Shown here one piece after another: positions 34,586 to 43,349 of a DNA stretch of 64,000 nucleotides (positions within the stretch are counted from its first letter, which is position 1; every line of letters begins with the position of its first letter). The DNA lies in NCBI RefSeq assembly GCF_003797185.1, contig NZ_RKMH01000008.1, positions 124,001 through 188,000 on the forward strand. Reading direction: 5' to 3'. The notes beneath the pieces were generated by a model, which saw only the letters and a list, made by a program, of their open reading frames with translations, was not told where the DNA came from and searched no databases. Made by a program: the position numbers and the translations under genes. This DNA is from Gordonia oryzae. GTDB lineage: Bacteria; Actinomycetota; Actinomycetes; Mycobacteriales; Mycobacteriaceae.

Positions 34586-36493
34586 TTACAGGCCCAGATT
34601 ACGCAGGACCGCGTCGGCAGCTGCCGACGGGGAACCGTCTGCGGGGGTCACGACGAGGTCGGCGTGCTCGGGGCGCTCGTACGGCGAGTCGATGCCGGTG
34701 AATTGGCTGATCTCACCACGTCGGGCCCTGGCGTACAGCCCTTTCGGATCACGCCGCTCGCATTCGTCGAGGGGGGTATCGACGAAGATCTCGAAGAACG
34801 GCAGCCCGCGTTCGGCATGGATCTCTCGCGCCCGGGTGCGCTCGTCACCGAACGGCGAGATGAGAGAGACGATCGCGATGGCTCCGGAGTCGGCGAACAG
34901 TGCCGCGACCTCGGCGGTGCGCCGGATGTTCTCGCGGCGATCGTCGTCGCCGAATCCGAGGTCGGAGTTCAGTCCGTGCCGCAGGTTGTCGCCGTCCATC
35001 AAGTAGGCGGGTCGACCCTCGGCGACGAATCGCCTCTCGAGTTCCATTGCCAGCGAGGACTTACCGGACCCCGACAGTCCGGTCAGCCAGACCGTCGCGC
35101 CGACGTACGGCCGGTGCTCTCGACCGACCTTGGTGGTCTGCCAGACGATATGGCTATCGTGGCTGACCGGGGCGGTGATCATGCCGGCACCGACCGTCTT
35201 GTTGGTGGCCTCGTCGATGAGGATGAAGCTCCCGGTTTCCCGGTTGCGCCGATACGAATCGAACATGACGGGCTGCTGCGTGCGCAGCGTCACGCGCGCG
35301 ATCTCGTTGAGGTGCAACGCCGTCGCCGCCTCGTCACGGTGCAGTGTGTTCACGTCGAGACGATAGGTGAGACCGGTGATCTCGGCGCGGGTGGTACGTG
35401 TACCCGCCATCAGCGCGAACCTGCTGTGCTCGGTCAGCCTCGAGTCCTCCGAGAACCAGCACACCATCGCATCGACGTCGCGACCCACGTAGGGCCGGTT
35501 GTTCGGTCGGGCGAGCATGTCACCACGGACGATGTCGATCTCGTCGGCGAGTTCGATCGAGCACGCCATCGAGGCGAACGCCTCGTCAACCTTCGTCCCA
35601 CCGGGGCCCCAGATCTCGGTGATGGTGGTGGTAAAACCACTGGGTAGCACCACGATCTCGTCACCGCGGGCGAAGACCCCGCCGGCCACCGTGCCGGCGT
35701 AGGCGCGGTGATCAGCGCCGTCGCTGCGCTGCGGCCGGATCACGTACTGCACCGGCATCCGCGCGTCGATGAGGTTGCGGTCGGAGGCGATGTGCACGTT
35801 CTCCAGATGGCTCAACAATGTTCGGCCCTGATACCAGTCCATCGCCACCGAGGAGTCGACGACGTTGTCACCACGCAGTGCCGAGATCGGAATGAAGGTG
35901 ATCTCACCGACGTTGAGTTTGGCCGCAAAATCGACGAATTCCGAACATATCTCGTCAAAACGCGCCCGGGACCACTCGACGAGGTCCATCTTGTTGACGC
36001 ACACCGTCAAGTGCGGGATGCCGAGCAGCGACGACAGGAAGGCGTGCCGCCGGGTCTGTTCGAGAACCCCTTTGCGCGCATCGATGAGAATGATCGCGAG
36101 ATTCGCGGTCGACGCGCCGGTGACCATGTTGCGGGTGTACTGCACGTGCCCCGGGGTATCGGCGATGATGAATTTTCTTCTCGGCGTGGAGAAGTAGCGG
36201 TAGGCGACGTCGATAGTGATGCCTTGTTCACGTTCGGCGCGCAATCCGTCGGTAAGCAACGCCAGATTCGCGTACTCGTCGCCGCGCTCGGCGCTGGTCC
36301 GTTCAATCGACTCGAGCTGATCGGCGAAGATCGACTTCGCATCGAAGAGCAGGCGCCCGATCAGCGTCGATTTCCCGTCATCGACCGATCCCGCTGTCGC
36401 GATACGGAGGAGTTCTCCGGTGGCGCCTGGCATCTCGGCCTGAGACCCCGGACTCTGGGGCATCGGACTCTGGGGCATCGGAATCTGCGACAT
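34586..36493 (-). CDS. cysNC: bifunctional sulfate adenylyltransferase GTPase / APS kinase
   Basis: The 635-residue fusion has an EF-Tu-like GTPase CysN part (GSVDDGKST at 35-43, DTPGH, NKMDLV) and a C-terminal APS kinase (GLSGSGKSS, then DGDNLRHGL). It drives ATP sulfurylase with GTP and phosphorylates APS to PAPS. The N-terminus has MPQSP repeats. Its ATG overlaps the cysD stop (ATGA). PAPS also feeds the sulfotransferase at 43350. Confidence 0.95.
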   Translation of the reverse strand: MSQIPMPQSPMPQSPGSQAEMPGATGELLRIATAGSVDDGKSTLIGRLLFDAKSIFADQLESIERTSAERGDEYANLALLTDGLRAEREQGITIDVAYRYFSTPRRKFIIADTPGHVQYTRNMVTGASTANLAIILIDARKGVLEQTRRHAFLSSLLGIPHLTVCVNKMDLVEWSRARFDEICSEFVDFAAKLNVGEITFIPISALRGDNVVDSSVAMDWYQGRTLLSHLENVHIASDRNLIDARMPVQYVIRPQRSDGADHRAYAGTVAGGVFARGDEIVVLPSGFTTTITEIWGPGGTKVDEAFASMACSIELADEIDIVRGDMLARPNNRPYVGRDVDAMVCWFSEDSRLTEHSRFALMAGTRTTRAEITGLTYRLDVNTLHRDEAATALHLNEIARVTLRTQQPVMFDSYRRNRETGSFILIDEATNKTVGAGMITAPVSHDSHIVWQTTKVGREHRPYVGATVWLTGLSGSGKSSLAMELERRFVAEGRPAYLMDGDNLRHGLNSDLGFGDDDRRENIRRTAEVAALFADSGAIAIVSLISPFGDERTRAREIHAERGLPFFEIFVDTPLDECERRDPKGLYARARRGEISQFTGIDSPYERPEHADLVVTPADGSPSAAADAVLRNLGL

Positions 36494-37431
36494 CAGAAGT
36501 AGCCTTCCTTCTTGCGATCTTCCATACCCGCTTCGGAGATGCGGTCGTCGGCGCGGGTGGCGCCTCGTTCGGTGATCCGCGTCGCCGCCACCTCCGCGAT
36601 GACCTCCTCGACGGTGTCGGCGTCGCTGAGGACGCAGCCCGTGCAGGTCGCGTCGCCCACCGTCCGGAATCGCACGCGCTCGGTGTGGGGTTGCTCCCCC
36701 GGCAGTCGCTCGAGGAACCGCGTGTCGGCCAACAGCATTCCGTCGCGCGGTATCACCTGACGCTCGTGGGCGTAGTAGATGGACGGCAACTCGATGTGCT
36801 GTTCGGCGATGTACTGCCAGATGTCGAGTTCGGTCCAGTTGCTCAGCGGGAACACCCGGATGTGCTCGCCCTTGTGGTGGCGGCCGTTGTAGAGGTGCCA
36901 CAGCTCGGGCCGCTGGGCGCGGGGGTCCCACGTGCCGAATTCGTCCCGGAAACTGAAGACGCGTTCCTTTGCCCGAGCCTTCTCCTCGTCGCGGCGCGCC
37001 CCACCGAACACCGCATCGAATCCGTTCTCGGTGATGCCGCGCAGCAAGGCGGTGGTCTGGAGCCGATTGCGGCTCGCGCCTGGGCCGGTCTGCTCGACGA
37101 CGCGACCGGCGTCGATGTCGTCCTGCACCGAACTGACCACAAGCCGCACGCCGGTCACGGCCACGACCCGGTCACGGTAGTCGATGACCTCGTCGAAGTT
37201 GTGGCCGGTGTCGACGTGCATGAGCGGGAAAGGGATCGGGGCAGGCCAGAACGCCCGGCGAGCGAGGTGGAACATCACCACCGAGTCCTTGCCGCCGGAG
37301 AACAGCAAGACCGGCCGTTCGAAGGTCGCCGCGACCTCACGGAAGATGTGGACCGACTCGGCCTCGAGCGCGTCGAGATGGCTCAGCTCGTAGTGCCCGC
37401 GTACGGGCGTGCTCGCGGATGACGCTGTCAC
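36493..37431 (-). CDS. cysD: sulfate adenylyltransferase small subunit
   Basis: CysD makes APS from ATP and sulfate in complex with CysN. The 312-residue protein has the PP-loop SGGKDS at 45-50. I chose the GTG at 37431, because AAGGGAG lies seven bases before it; the ATG at 37449 is also in frame and overlaps a palindrome. It is the first gene of cysD-cysNC-cysQ. Confidence 0.94.
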   Translation of the reverse strand: MTASSASTPVRGHYELSHLDALEAESVHIFREVAATFERPVLLFSGGKDSVVMFHLARRAFWPAPIPFPLMHVDTGHNFDEVIDYRDRVVAVTGVRLVVSSVQDDIDAGRVVEQTGPGASRNRLQTTALLRGITENGFDAVFGGARRDEEKARAKERVFSFRDEFGTWDPRAQRPELWHLYNGRHHKGEHIRVFPLSNWTELDIWQYIAEQHIELPSIYYAHERQVIPRDGMLLADTRFLERLPGEQPHTERVRFRTVGDATCTGCVLSDADTVEEVIAEVAATRITERGATRADDRISEAGMEDRKKEGYF

Positions 37432-37442
37432 TCTTCGCTCCC

Positions 37443-37472
37443 TTGACATGTCGAATATTCGACATTCAGTAT
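37443..37472 (+). promoter_or_regulatory. iclR promoter with an 18-base palindromic operator in the spacer
   Basis: A -35 TTGACA (37443-37448), an 18-base spacer and CAGTAT (37467-37472) point to a start of transcription at about 37480, the first base of the iclR GTG (leaderless). The perfect palindrome ATGTCGAATATTCGACAT (37448-37465) fills the spacer. A regulator bound there would block RNA polymerase, and it also overlaps the start of cysD. Confidence 0.55.
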
Positions 37473-37479
37473 TGACTAT

Positions 37480-38406
37480 GTGACGGATACGCTAGGCGCT
37501 ACAGGCCAGACGGGTCAACATCCACCCCACTCGTCGGTGACACGGTCGCCTTCGCCGCCGACTGCACGCGTCGTGGAGATCATCGAGATCCTCGGGATTG
37601 CCGACGGCCCGTTGTCCCTCGCCGACATTGTCCGCCGCACGGGGCACTCGCGCGCCACGGCACACGCGATCCTCGGCGAATTGACAGCCCGCGGATGGAC
37701 CACGCGCCTTCCCGATGGAAGCTATTCGCTGGGTGGTCGTCTCGTCGGCCTCGCCGTCGCGATCTCGCGGGCCGATCACCTCACCCGTCGAGCCGGCCCT
37801 GTCCTCGACGCACTCGCCGAACAGGTGGGCCTGCACTGTTTCCTGGCACGACGGGTCGGTGACGAGATCACCATCGTGGTGGGGTCGGCACCACCGGGCC
37901 GAGCCCCGGGCTCGGCGGAGTTGCTGACAGCCAATGCCAGGATGCCGTTACGTCCGCCGGCCTGCCGCGAGTTTCTCGCCTGGGCGCCACCGGCCGAGCG
38001 CGCGTCGTGGATCGCCACGGCTCCGGCACCGCTGCGCACCCGTCTGGCACTCGTCCTCGACGCTATCCGCGACCGCGGCGCCTCGATCGAGCGGATGACC
38101 GACGACCACGTGGCTCTGATGGCCACGCTGGACTCATTGAAGGTGCCCGCGGGTGTTCGACTGCGTGTCGACGAACTCCTCGAGCAAATCAGCACCATCG
38201 ACTACCTACCCGACGAACTCGGCGACAATACGATCGCCGCGGTCACCATCGGCGCACCGGTGTTCGACGCCGCCGGTGCCGTCCACGCCTCGGTCGTCGT
38301 CTGCCCGCGCGGCCACGTCGATCGCACCGAGCTCGATCGCCTCGTCGACGCGGCACGTGGGTGCGCCGCGGGACTCTCCGAGCACTGTCGCGCCGTCTCG
38401 CCCTAG
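37480..38406 (+). CDS. IclR-family transcriptional regulator
   Basis: The 308-residue protein has an N-terminal winged HTH (VVEIIEILGIADGPLSLADIVRRTGHSRATAHAILGEL) and an IclR effector-binding domain after about residue 100. It is divergent from cysD and 76 bases upstream of the steroid echA operon. Autorepression is suggested by the palindrome in its promoter. Whether it regulates cysD, the echA operon or neither is not shown. Confidence 0.8.
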   Translation: MTDTLGATGQTGQHPPHSSVTRSPSPPTARVVEIIEILGIADGPLSLADIVRRTGHSRATAHAILGELTARGWTTRLPDGSYSLGGRLVGLAVAISRADHLTRRAGPVLDALAEQVGLHCFLARRVGDEITIVVGSAPPGRAPGSAELLTANARMPLRPPACREFLAWAPPAERASWIATAPAPLRTRLALVLDAIRDRGASIERMTDDHVALMATLDSLKVPAGVRLRVDELLEQISTIDYLPDELGDNTIAAVTIGAPVFDAAGAVHASVVVCPRGHVDRTELDRLVDAARGCAAGLSEHCRAVSP

Positions 38407-38451
38407 AGCTGACGATCCGGGCAGTCACGGCCTGCCACGCCCGCACTACCA

Positions 38452-38465
38452 ACCAAGCACTTGCT
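38452..38465. promoter_or_regulatory. KstR2-type operator upstream of echA
   Basis: ACCAAGCACTTGCT matches every fixed position of the KstR2 consensus AnCAAGnnCTTGnT. It ends at the first base of a possible -10 (TAGGTT, 38465-38470), 13-18 bases before the echA ATG, where binding would repress. KstR2 controls degradation of the C/D-ring intermediate HIP. Confidence 0.68.
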
Positions 38466-38482
38466 AGGTTACGCTCGGTGGC

Positions 38483-39394
38483 ATGAGCGACGCCGTCATC
38501 CCACCACCCCTGGGTCCCGACGATCTCGGACCCGACACCTCCCCGGTCGCCTATGAGGTCGGCGGTCCGGCCGACGCGGTCGCGTATGTGACCCTCAACC
38601 GACCCGAGTACCGCAACGCGCAGAACTCGGTGATGACCTATTCGCTCGACGCCGCGTTTCGCAAGGCCGTCGACGACAAGTCGGTGAAGGTCATCGTGTT
38701 GCGGGCCAACGGCAAGCACTTCTCAGCCGGCCACGACATCGGTACTCCCGAGCGCGATGTCGAGACCTACTACGAGAATGCTGCTGTCCTGCACTGGGAT
38801 CACACCGGCAAGTCTGGTGCCGATCAGCGACTGGCCCGCGAGACGGAGGTCTACCTGGGAATGTGCCGCCGGTGGCGCGACATCCCCAAGCCGATGATCG
38901 CGGCGGTACACGGGGCATGTATCGCCGGCGGGCTCATGCTGGCGTGGGTCTGCGACTTCATCGTCGCCTCCGACGACGCATTCTTCTCCGACCCGGTCGC
39001 CCGCATGGGAATTCCCGGCGTCGAGTACTTCGCCCATGCGTATGTCCTCGGCCCCCGCCGGGCCAAGGAGATCTTGTTCACCGGCGAACGTTTCACCGCG
39101 ACCCAGGCCGCCGAGTGGGGCATGGTCAATCATGTCGTCGAACGAGATGGACTCGCGGGCAAAGTGAACAGCATCGCGGAGAAGATCGTCGAGATGCCGA
39201 TGCAGGGCCTGTTCTTGTCGAAGAAGGCGGTCAACATCTGCGAGGACCAGATGGGCATGCGCAACGCGATGGACTCGGTCTTCGGTTGGCACCACTTCGC
39301 ACACTCGGCCAACGCCGAATCCTCCGGCGGGGATTCGTTGGGAGGGATGGATACGAAGTCGATGAAGAGTGCTGCCGCCGGGTCGGGGTCCTGA
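38483..39394 (+). CDS. enoyl-CoA hydratase/isomerase family protein
   Basis: The 303-residue crotonase-fold protein shows the CoA/oxyanion blocks HFSAGHDIGTPE and AAVHGACIAGGLMLAWVCDF. It is the first gene of an operon with three acyl-CoA dehydrogenases, next gene two bases apart, and stands behind a KstR2 box. A role in hydrating or opening a steroid-derived CoA ester is inferred. It does not look like the ring-opening EchA20. The closest remembered type is EchA13-like, but orthology is not established. Confidence 0.8.
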   Translation: MSDAVIPPPLGPDDLGPDTSPVAYEVGGPADAVAYVTLNRPEYRNAQNSVMTYSLDAAFRKAVDDKSVKVIVLRANGKHFSAGHDIGTPERDVETYYENAAVLHWDHTGKSGADQRLARETEVYLGMCRRWRDIPKPMIAAVHGACIAGGLMLAWVCDFIVASDDAFFSDPVARMGIPGVEYFAHAYVLGPRRAKEILFTGERFTATQAAEWGMVNHVVERDGLAGKVNSIAEKIVEMPMQGLFLSKKAVNICEDQMGMRNAMDSVFGWHHFAHSANAESSGGDSLGGMDTKSMKSAAAGSGS

Positions 39395-39395
39395 C

Positions 39396-40562
39396 GTGGA
39401 CTATCTGTTGGATGATGCGGCACAAGCATTTCGCGCGGAGATCCGCAGCTGGCTCGCCGAGCATGTTCCCTCAGAGCCACTGCCGTCGATGGACACCGCC
39501 GAGGGCTTCGAGGCACATCGCTCGTGGGAGCGAACGATGGCAGCCGACGCGATGTCGGTGGTCAGCTGGCCCGAGGAGTACGGCGGTCGTGACGAGCCCC
39601 TGCTGCACTGGCTGATCTTCGAGGAAGAGTATTACCGATCCGGCGCACCCGGCAGGGTCAGCCAGAATGGCGTCTTCCTGTTGGCGCCCACCCTGTTCGA
39701 GCACGCGAGCACCGAGCAACTGTCCCGGATCATGCCGCGGATGGCACGCGCCGACGACATCTGGGGTCAGGCGTGGAGCGAACCGGAAGCCGGTAGCGAC
39801 CTGGCGTCGCTGCGCTCGAGTGCCACCCGCACCGACGGCGGATGGCTGCTCAATGGCCAGAAGACCTGGAGTTCGCGGTCGTCCTTCGCCGATCGCGCAT
39901 TCGGCTTGTTCCGGACCGACAAGTCCGAGCAACGACATAAGGGCTTGACCTACTTCATGTTCGACCTGCATGTCGACGGGGTGACGGTGCGTCCGATCGC
40001 CCAGCTCGACGGCGAACCCGGTTTCGCCGAACTGTTCCTCGAAGACGTATTCGTCCCCGATGACCCGGCTGATCCCGCAGCATCGGGGGTGATCGGAGAG
40101 GTCGACGACGGGTGGCGGGTGGCGATGAGTACCGCCGCCAACGAGCGCGGACTGTCACTGCGTTCCCCCGGCCGGTTCCTCGCGACCACCGACCGGCTCG
40201 TCGAACTGTGGAAGGCACGCGGCGAGAGTGTTCCACCGACCGCGGCGACCGATAGGAGCGTCGCGGACGCGTGGATCGGCTCTCGCGCATACGAATTGTC
40301 GACGTATCAGACGGTGAGCCGACTCGCCGCCGGCGGACAGCTCGGCCTGGAGTCGTCGATCAACAAGGTGTTCTGGAGTCAGTGGGACATCGCAGCACAC
40401 CAGACCGCCCTGGACCTTCAGGGCTCCGACGCCGAACTCGACGATGCGTGGCTCGACGGTTACCTGTTCTCGCTGTCGGGACCGATCTATGCCGGCACCA
40501 ACGAGATTCAACGCAATGTGATCGCCGAGCGACTCCTCGGCCTACCGCGGGGGGATCGCTGA
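39396..40562 (+). CDS. acyl-CoA dehydrogenase, catalytic (alpha) type, FadE31-like
   Basis: The 388-residue protein has the full ACAD fold: WSEPEAGSDL flavin motif, NERGLSLRS, and a C-terminal YAGTNEIQRNVIAERLLGLP, features of the catalytic alpha chain. It is followed by two ACAD genes of the non-catalytic beta type. The alpha-beta-beta order matches FadE31-FadE32-FadE33 of mycobacteria, which act on steroid-nucleus CoA thioesters under KstR2. The GTG at 39396 follows the echA stop at once. Confidence 0.83.
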   Translation: MDYLLDDAAQAFRAEIRSWLAEHVPSEPLPSMDTAEGFEAHRSWERTMAADAMSVVSWPEEYGGRDEPLLHWLIFEEEYYRSGAPGRVSQNGVFLLAPTLFEHASTEQLSRIMPRMARADDIWGQAWSEPEAGSDLASLRSSATRTDGGWLLNGQKTWSSRSSFADRAFGLFRTDKSEQRHKGLTYFMFDLHVDGVTVRPIAQLDGEPGFAELFLEDVFVPDDPADPAASGVIGEVDDGWRVAMSTAANERGLSLRSPGRFLATTDRLVELWKARGESVPPTAATDRSVADAWIGSRAYELSTYQTVSRLAAGGQLGLESSINKVFWSQWDIAAHQTALDLQGSDAELDDAWLDGYLFSLSGPIYAGTNEIQRNVIAERLLGLPRGDR

Positions 40563-40563
40563 C

Positions 40564-41535
40564 ATGGACTTCCAGCTCGCCGACTTCCACAACGACCTCG
40601 CCGACAGCGTCGATGCGCTGCTGACCAAGGCCGACAGTCCCGCCGTCGCCCGCGCATGGGCAGCCGGGGACCGTGCGCCGGGCGCCAGGGTCTTCGGCCA
40701 ACTCGCCGACACCGGCGTCTTCGGGCTGCTCATCGACGACGACCACGGCGGTGCAGGCGCGGGGGCGGTGGAGATGGTCGTGGTCGCCGAGGTCCTCGGC
40801 CGTCACGGCGTCCCTGGTCCGCTGGCCGAAACAGTGGCTGTCGCACCGACTCTGCTCGCCGGCACCGATGCCGCCGACGACCTCGGCGCCATCGCCGAGG
40901 GTCGGCTGGTGTCGGTGGCGGCGGCACCGTGGGCGCCGCGCGCCGCCGATGCCGACGCCGCGTCACAGGTGTACCTCCTTACCGATGACGTTTTGTCCAC
41001 GGCGCAGATCACCGCCACCCACCGCACAGTGGATCCGGCCCGCACGGTCTCCGAGGTGAGCGCGTCCGAACCGGTCGCCACCGAGATACACGGCACCGTC
41101 GCAGCCGATCTCGGTGCGCTGGCCATCGCAGCTCAGTTGCTCGGTCTGGGTGATCGGATGCTGTCGATCGCATCGGAGTACGCAGTGGCACGCAAGCAGT
41201 TCGGCCGCGCCATCGGCTCCTTCCAGGCCGTCAAGCACCATCTGGCCGATGTCGCCATCGCGTTGGAGATGGCACGGCCGCTGATTCACGGTGCGGCCGT
41301 CGGCGTCGACGGCGGAGCCCCGGAGGGCACCGACGTGGGTCGCGACATCTCCGCGGCGAAAGTGGCCGCCGCCGATGCGGCGTACCTGGCGTCGCGTCAG
41401 GCTCTGCAGGTGCTCGGGGCCATCGGTTACACCGCCGAACACGATCTCTCTCTGTATCTGACCAAGACCCGCGCCCTGATCGGCGCGTGGGGTACCCCCG
41501 CCGCGCATCGGGCGCGAATCCTGGAGACGCTGTGA
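40564..41535 (+). CDS. acyl-CoA dehydrogenase, beta type, FadE32-like
   Basis: The 323-residue protein has the ACAD middle and C-terminal domains (SEYAVARKQFGRAIGSFQAVKHHLADVAIA; VLGAIGYTAEHDLSLYLTK). It lacks the YxGxxEIQR end of catalytic chains and is shorter than a full ACAD. It should pair with the preceding alpha chain as a heterotetramer with shared FAD sites. It starts one base after the previous stop. Confidence 0.83.
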   Translation: MDFQLADFHNDLADSVDALLTKADSPAVARAWAAGDRAPGARVFGQLADTGVFGLLIDDDHGGAGAGAVEMVVVAEVLGRHGVPGPLAETVAVAPTLLAGTDAADDLGAIAEGRLVSVAAAPWAPRAADADAASQVYLLTDDVLSTAQITATHRTVDPARTVSEVSASEPVATEIHGTVAADLGALAIAAQLLGLGDRMLSIASEYAVARKQFGRAIGSFQAVKHHLADVAIALEMARPLIHGAAVGVDGGAPEGTDVGRDISAAKVAAADAAYLASRQALQVLGAIGYTAEHDLSLYLTKTRALIGAWGTPAAHRARILETL

Positions 41536-42665
41536 CCACCGAACCCGCTGTGCGCGAATCCATCTCCACCGAGGAGCGCGACGCCCTCAGAGAGTCGATC
41601 GGCGCGTTGCTCAAACAGCGGGGTGGTTCCGCCGCGCTGCGTACGTCGCTGTCGCGCACACCGCGAATCGACCGAGGGTTGTGGCAGACGCTGTCGGCCG
41701 AGATCGGGGTCACTGCACTGCCCATCCCCGAGGAGTTCGGTGGTGCCGGGGCGAGCTTCGTCGAGACCGCAGTGGTACTCGAGGAACTCGGGGGCTCGCT
41801 ATCTGTAGTACCGGTGTACTCGGCGGCGCTCGCGAGCGCCGCGCTGCTGACCGCTGGAGATGATGCGGCTTCCGCGCGGTTGCTGCCCGCGATTGCCGCG
41901 GGGACGTCGATCGTCGCGCTGTGTTGGGCGGCACCGTCGGGATGGTCGTCGTCCGGTGTCCGCGCGGAGGCCGGACTGCTCTCGGGCACAGCCCATTATG
42001 TTCTCGACGCGGAATCCGCCGATCGTCTGCTCGTCGTCGCCGGCACCGACGCCGGTCTCACCGTCCACGACGTCGATGCGCACGCCGAAGGTGTGACGAT
42101 CACAGCACAACCACTACTCGACCCGACGCGTCCGCTCGCGTCGGTGACTTTCGACGACGTGCCTGCCGAGACGATCACCGCCCGTGCCGGGACCATCGAC
42201 GCGATCCGGACCGCGGCCTGGGCTCTGATGTCGGCGGAGCAGGTCGGTGGCGCCGCCCGTGCTCTCGACCTGACCGTCGGGTACAGCAAGGAGCGCGAGC
42301 AGTTCGGCCGCGCCATCGGATCGTTCCAGGCACTCAAACACCGGATGGCCGAGATGTACGCGCACGTGGCGACGTCGCGTGCGATATCCCGGGCCGCAGT
42401 CTACGCACTCGCCTCCGGTTCGGCCGACGCCGCGCACCTCGCAGCGGCCGCCCGCGTCCACTGCTCGGAGGCCTACTCTAGCGTCGTCGGAGACGCCATC
42501 CAGATCCACGGCGGCATCGGCATCACCTGGGAACACGACATCCATCTGTACTTCAAACGCGCGCAATCGAGTTCCCAGCTGTTCGGCCAACCGCACGAGG
42601 TCGTCGCCGACATGGTGGCGCGGCTGCGCGGCCACGTGCCGACGGTACTCCCTACCGGCCCATGA
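41532..42665 (+). CDS. acyl-CoA dehydrogenase, beta type, FadE33-like
   Basis: The 377-residue protein resembles its neighbour in the C-terminal half (YSKEREQFGRAIGSFQALKHRMAEMYAHV; IHGGIGITWEHDIHLYFKR), again without a catalytic-type end. The GTG at 41532 overlaps the previous stop (GTGA). It would complete the FadE31-32-33 set. No gene follows for about 680 bases. Confidence 0.83.
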   Translation: MTTEPAVRESISTEERDALRESIGALLKQRGGSAALRTSLSRTPRIDRGLWQTLSAEIGVTALPIPEEFGGAGASFVETAVVLEELGGSLSVVPVYSAALASAALLTAGDDAASARLLPAIAAGTSIVALCWAAPSGWSSSGVRAEAGLLSGTAHYVLDAESADRLLVVAGTDAGLTVHDVDAHAEGVTITAQPLLDPTRPLASVTFDDVPAETITARAGTIDAIRTAAWALMSAEQVGGAARALDLTVGYSKEREQFGRAIGSFQALKHRMAEMYAHVATSRAISRAAVYALASGSADAAHLAAAARVHCSEAYSSVVGDAIQIHGGIGITWEHDIHLYFKRAQSSSQLFGQPHEVVADMVARLRGHVPTVLPTGP

Positions 42666-43349
42666 CACCGGGGGAGCACACCTAGCGCGTCGACGTCGGC
42701 GGTGACATGCCGCCCATCGTCAGTGACAACCGGATTCCCGAGCCGGCGACGGCCAGCGGGTCCGAATTCTGCGGGATACCAGTTGTCTGGCGTCGGCGCG
42801 AGTACCGGTTCGTCGCGCTATCGGGCGGAAATGCCATCGGCGTCGCTGTAGGTCGTCACGCTGTCGATGACCACCGCGTCCCTCGATGGTCCCTCGGTGT
42901 CCGGATGCTCTCCGCGATGAACGGTCAGCTCGGTGCCGGATACCCACCGGGGCGGTCTCGACGGCATGCGGATGCCGAGCACTGATTCGGTGCGACAGGA
43001 GAGACCGCGCTGTGTGCAACGCGCGCGAACCCGCCGAGCCCGCAGCATCTTTCCGGCGAAGCCCGATCCGCTCGTCCGTACCTGCCCGGTGGCGGCAACC
43101 ATATCAAGGTCATTGACCACCTCACCCAGCGAACAGTGGAGAGAACCTCGATATGACCACGACAGCCGATACCGACACCTCGCCCGACATCGACGACCCA
43201 CGTTGCTGTGCAGCGACCGCTTGGGCTCGTGGTCATCCATCATGGTGAGCCTGTCGGCTCCGACTCTTTGCCTACTCGACGGGTGGCCGGTGGTGTACAC
43301 CAACCGATCAGACCGGCGATGATCCCCTCCTCAGAGGGCGCCGGAGATG
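42666..43349. other. 684-base interval without a convincing gene
   Basis: Several short overlapping ORFs exist on both strands, but none has convincing coding character. One small plus-strand ORF (ATG at 43153, about 31 codons, MTTTADTDTSPDIDDPRCC) looks like the start of a protein that then breaks off, after a weak GGAG. The interval may be a decayed gene between two catabolic operons. No strong hairpin was seen. Confidence 0.45.
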
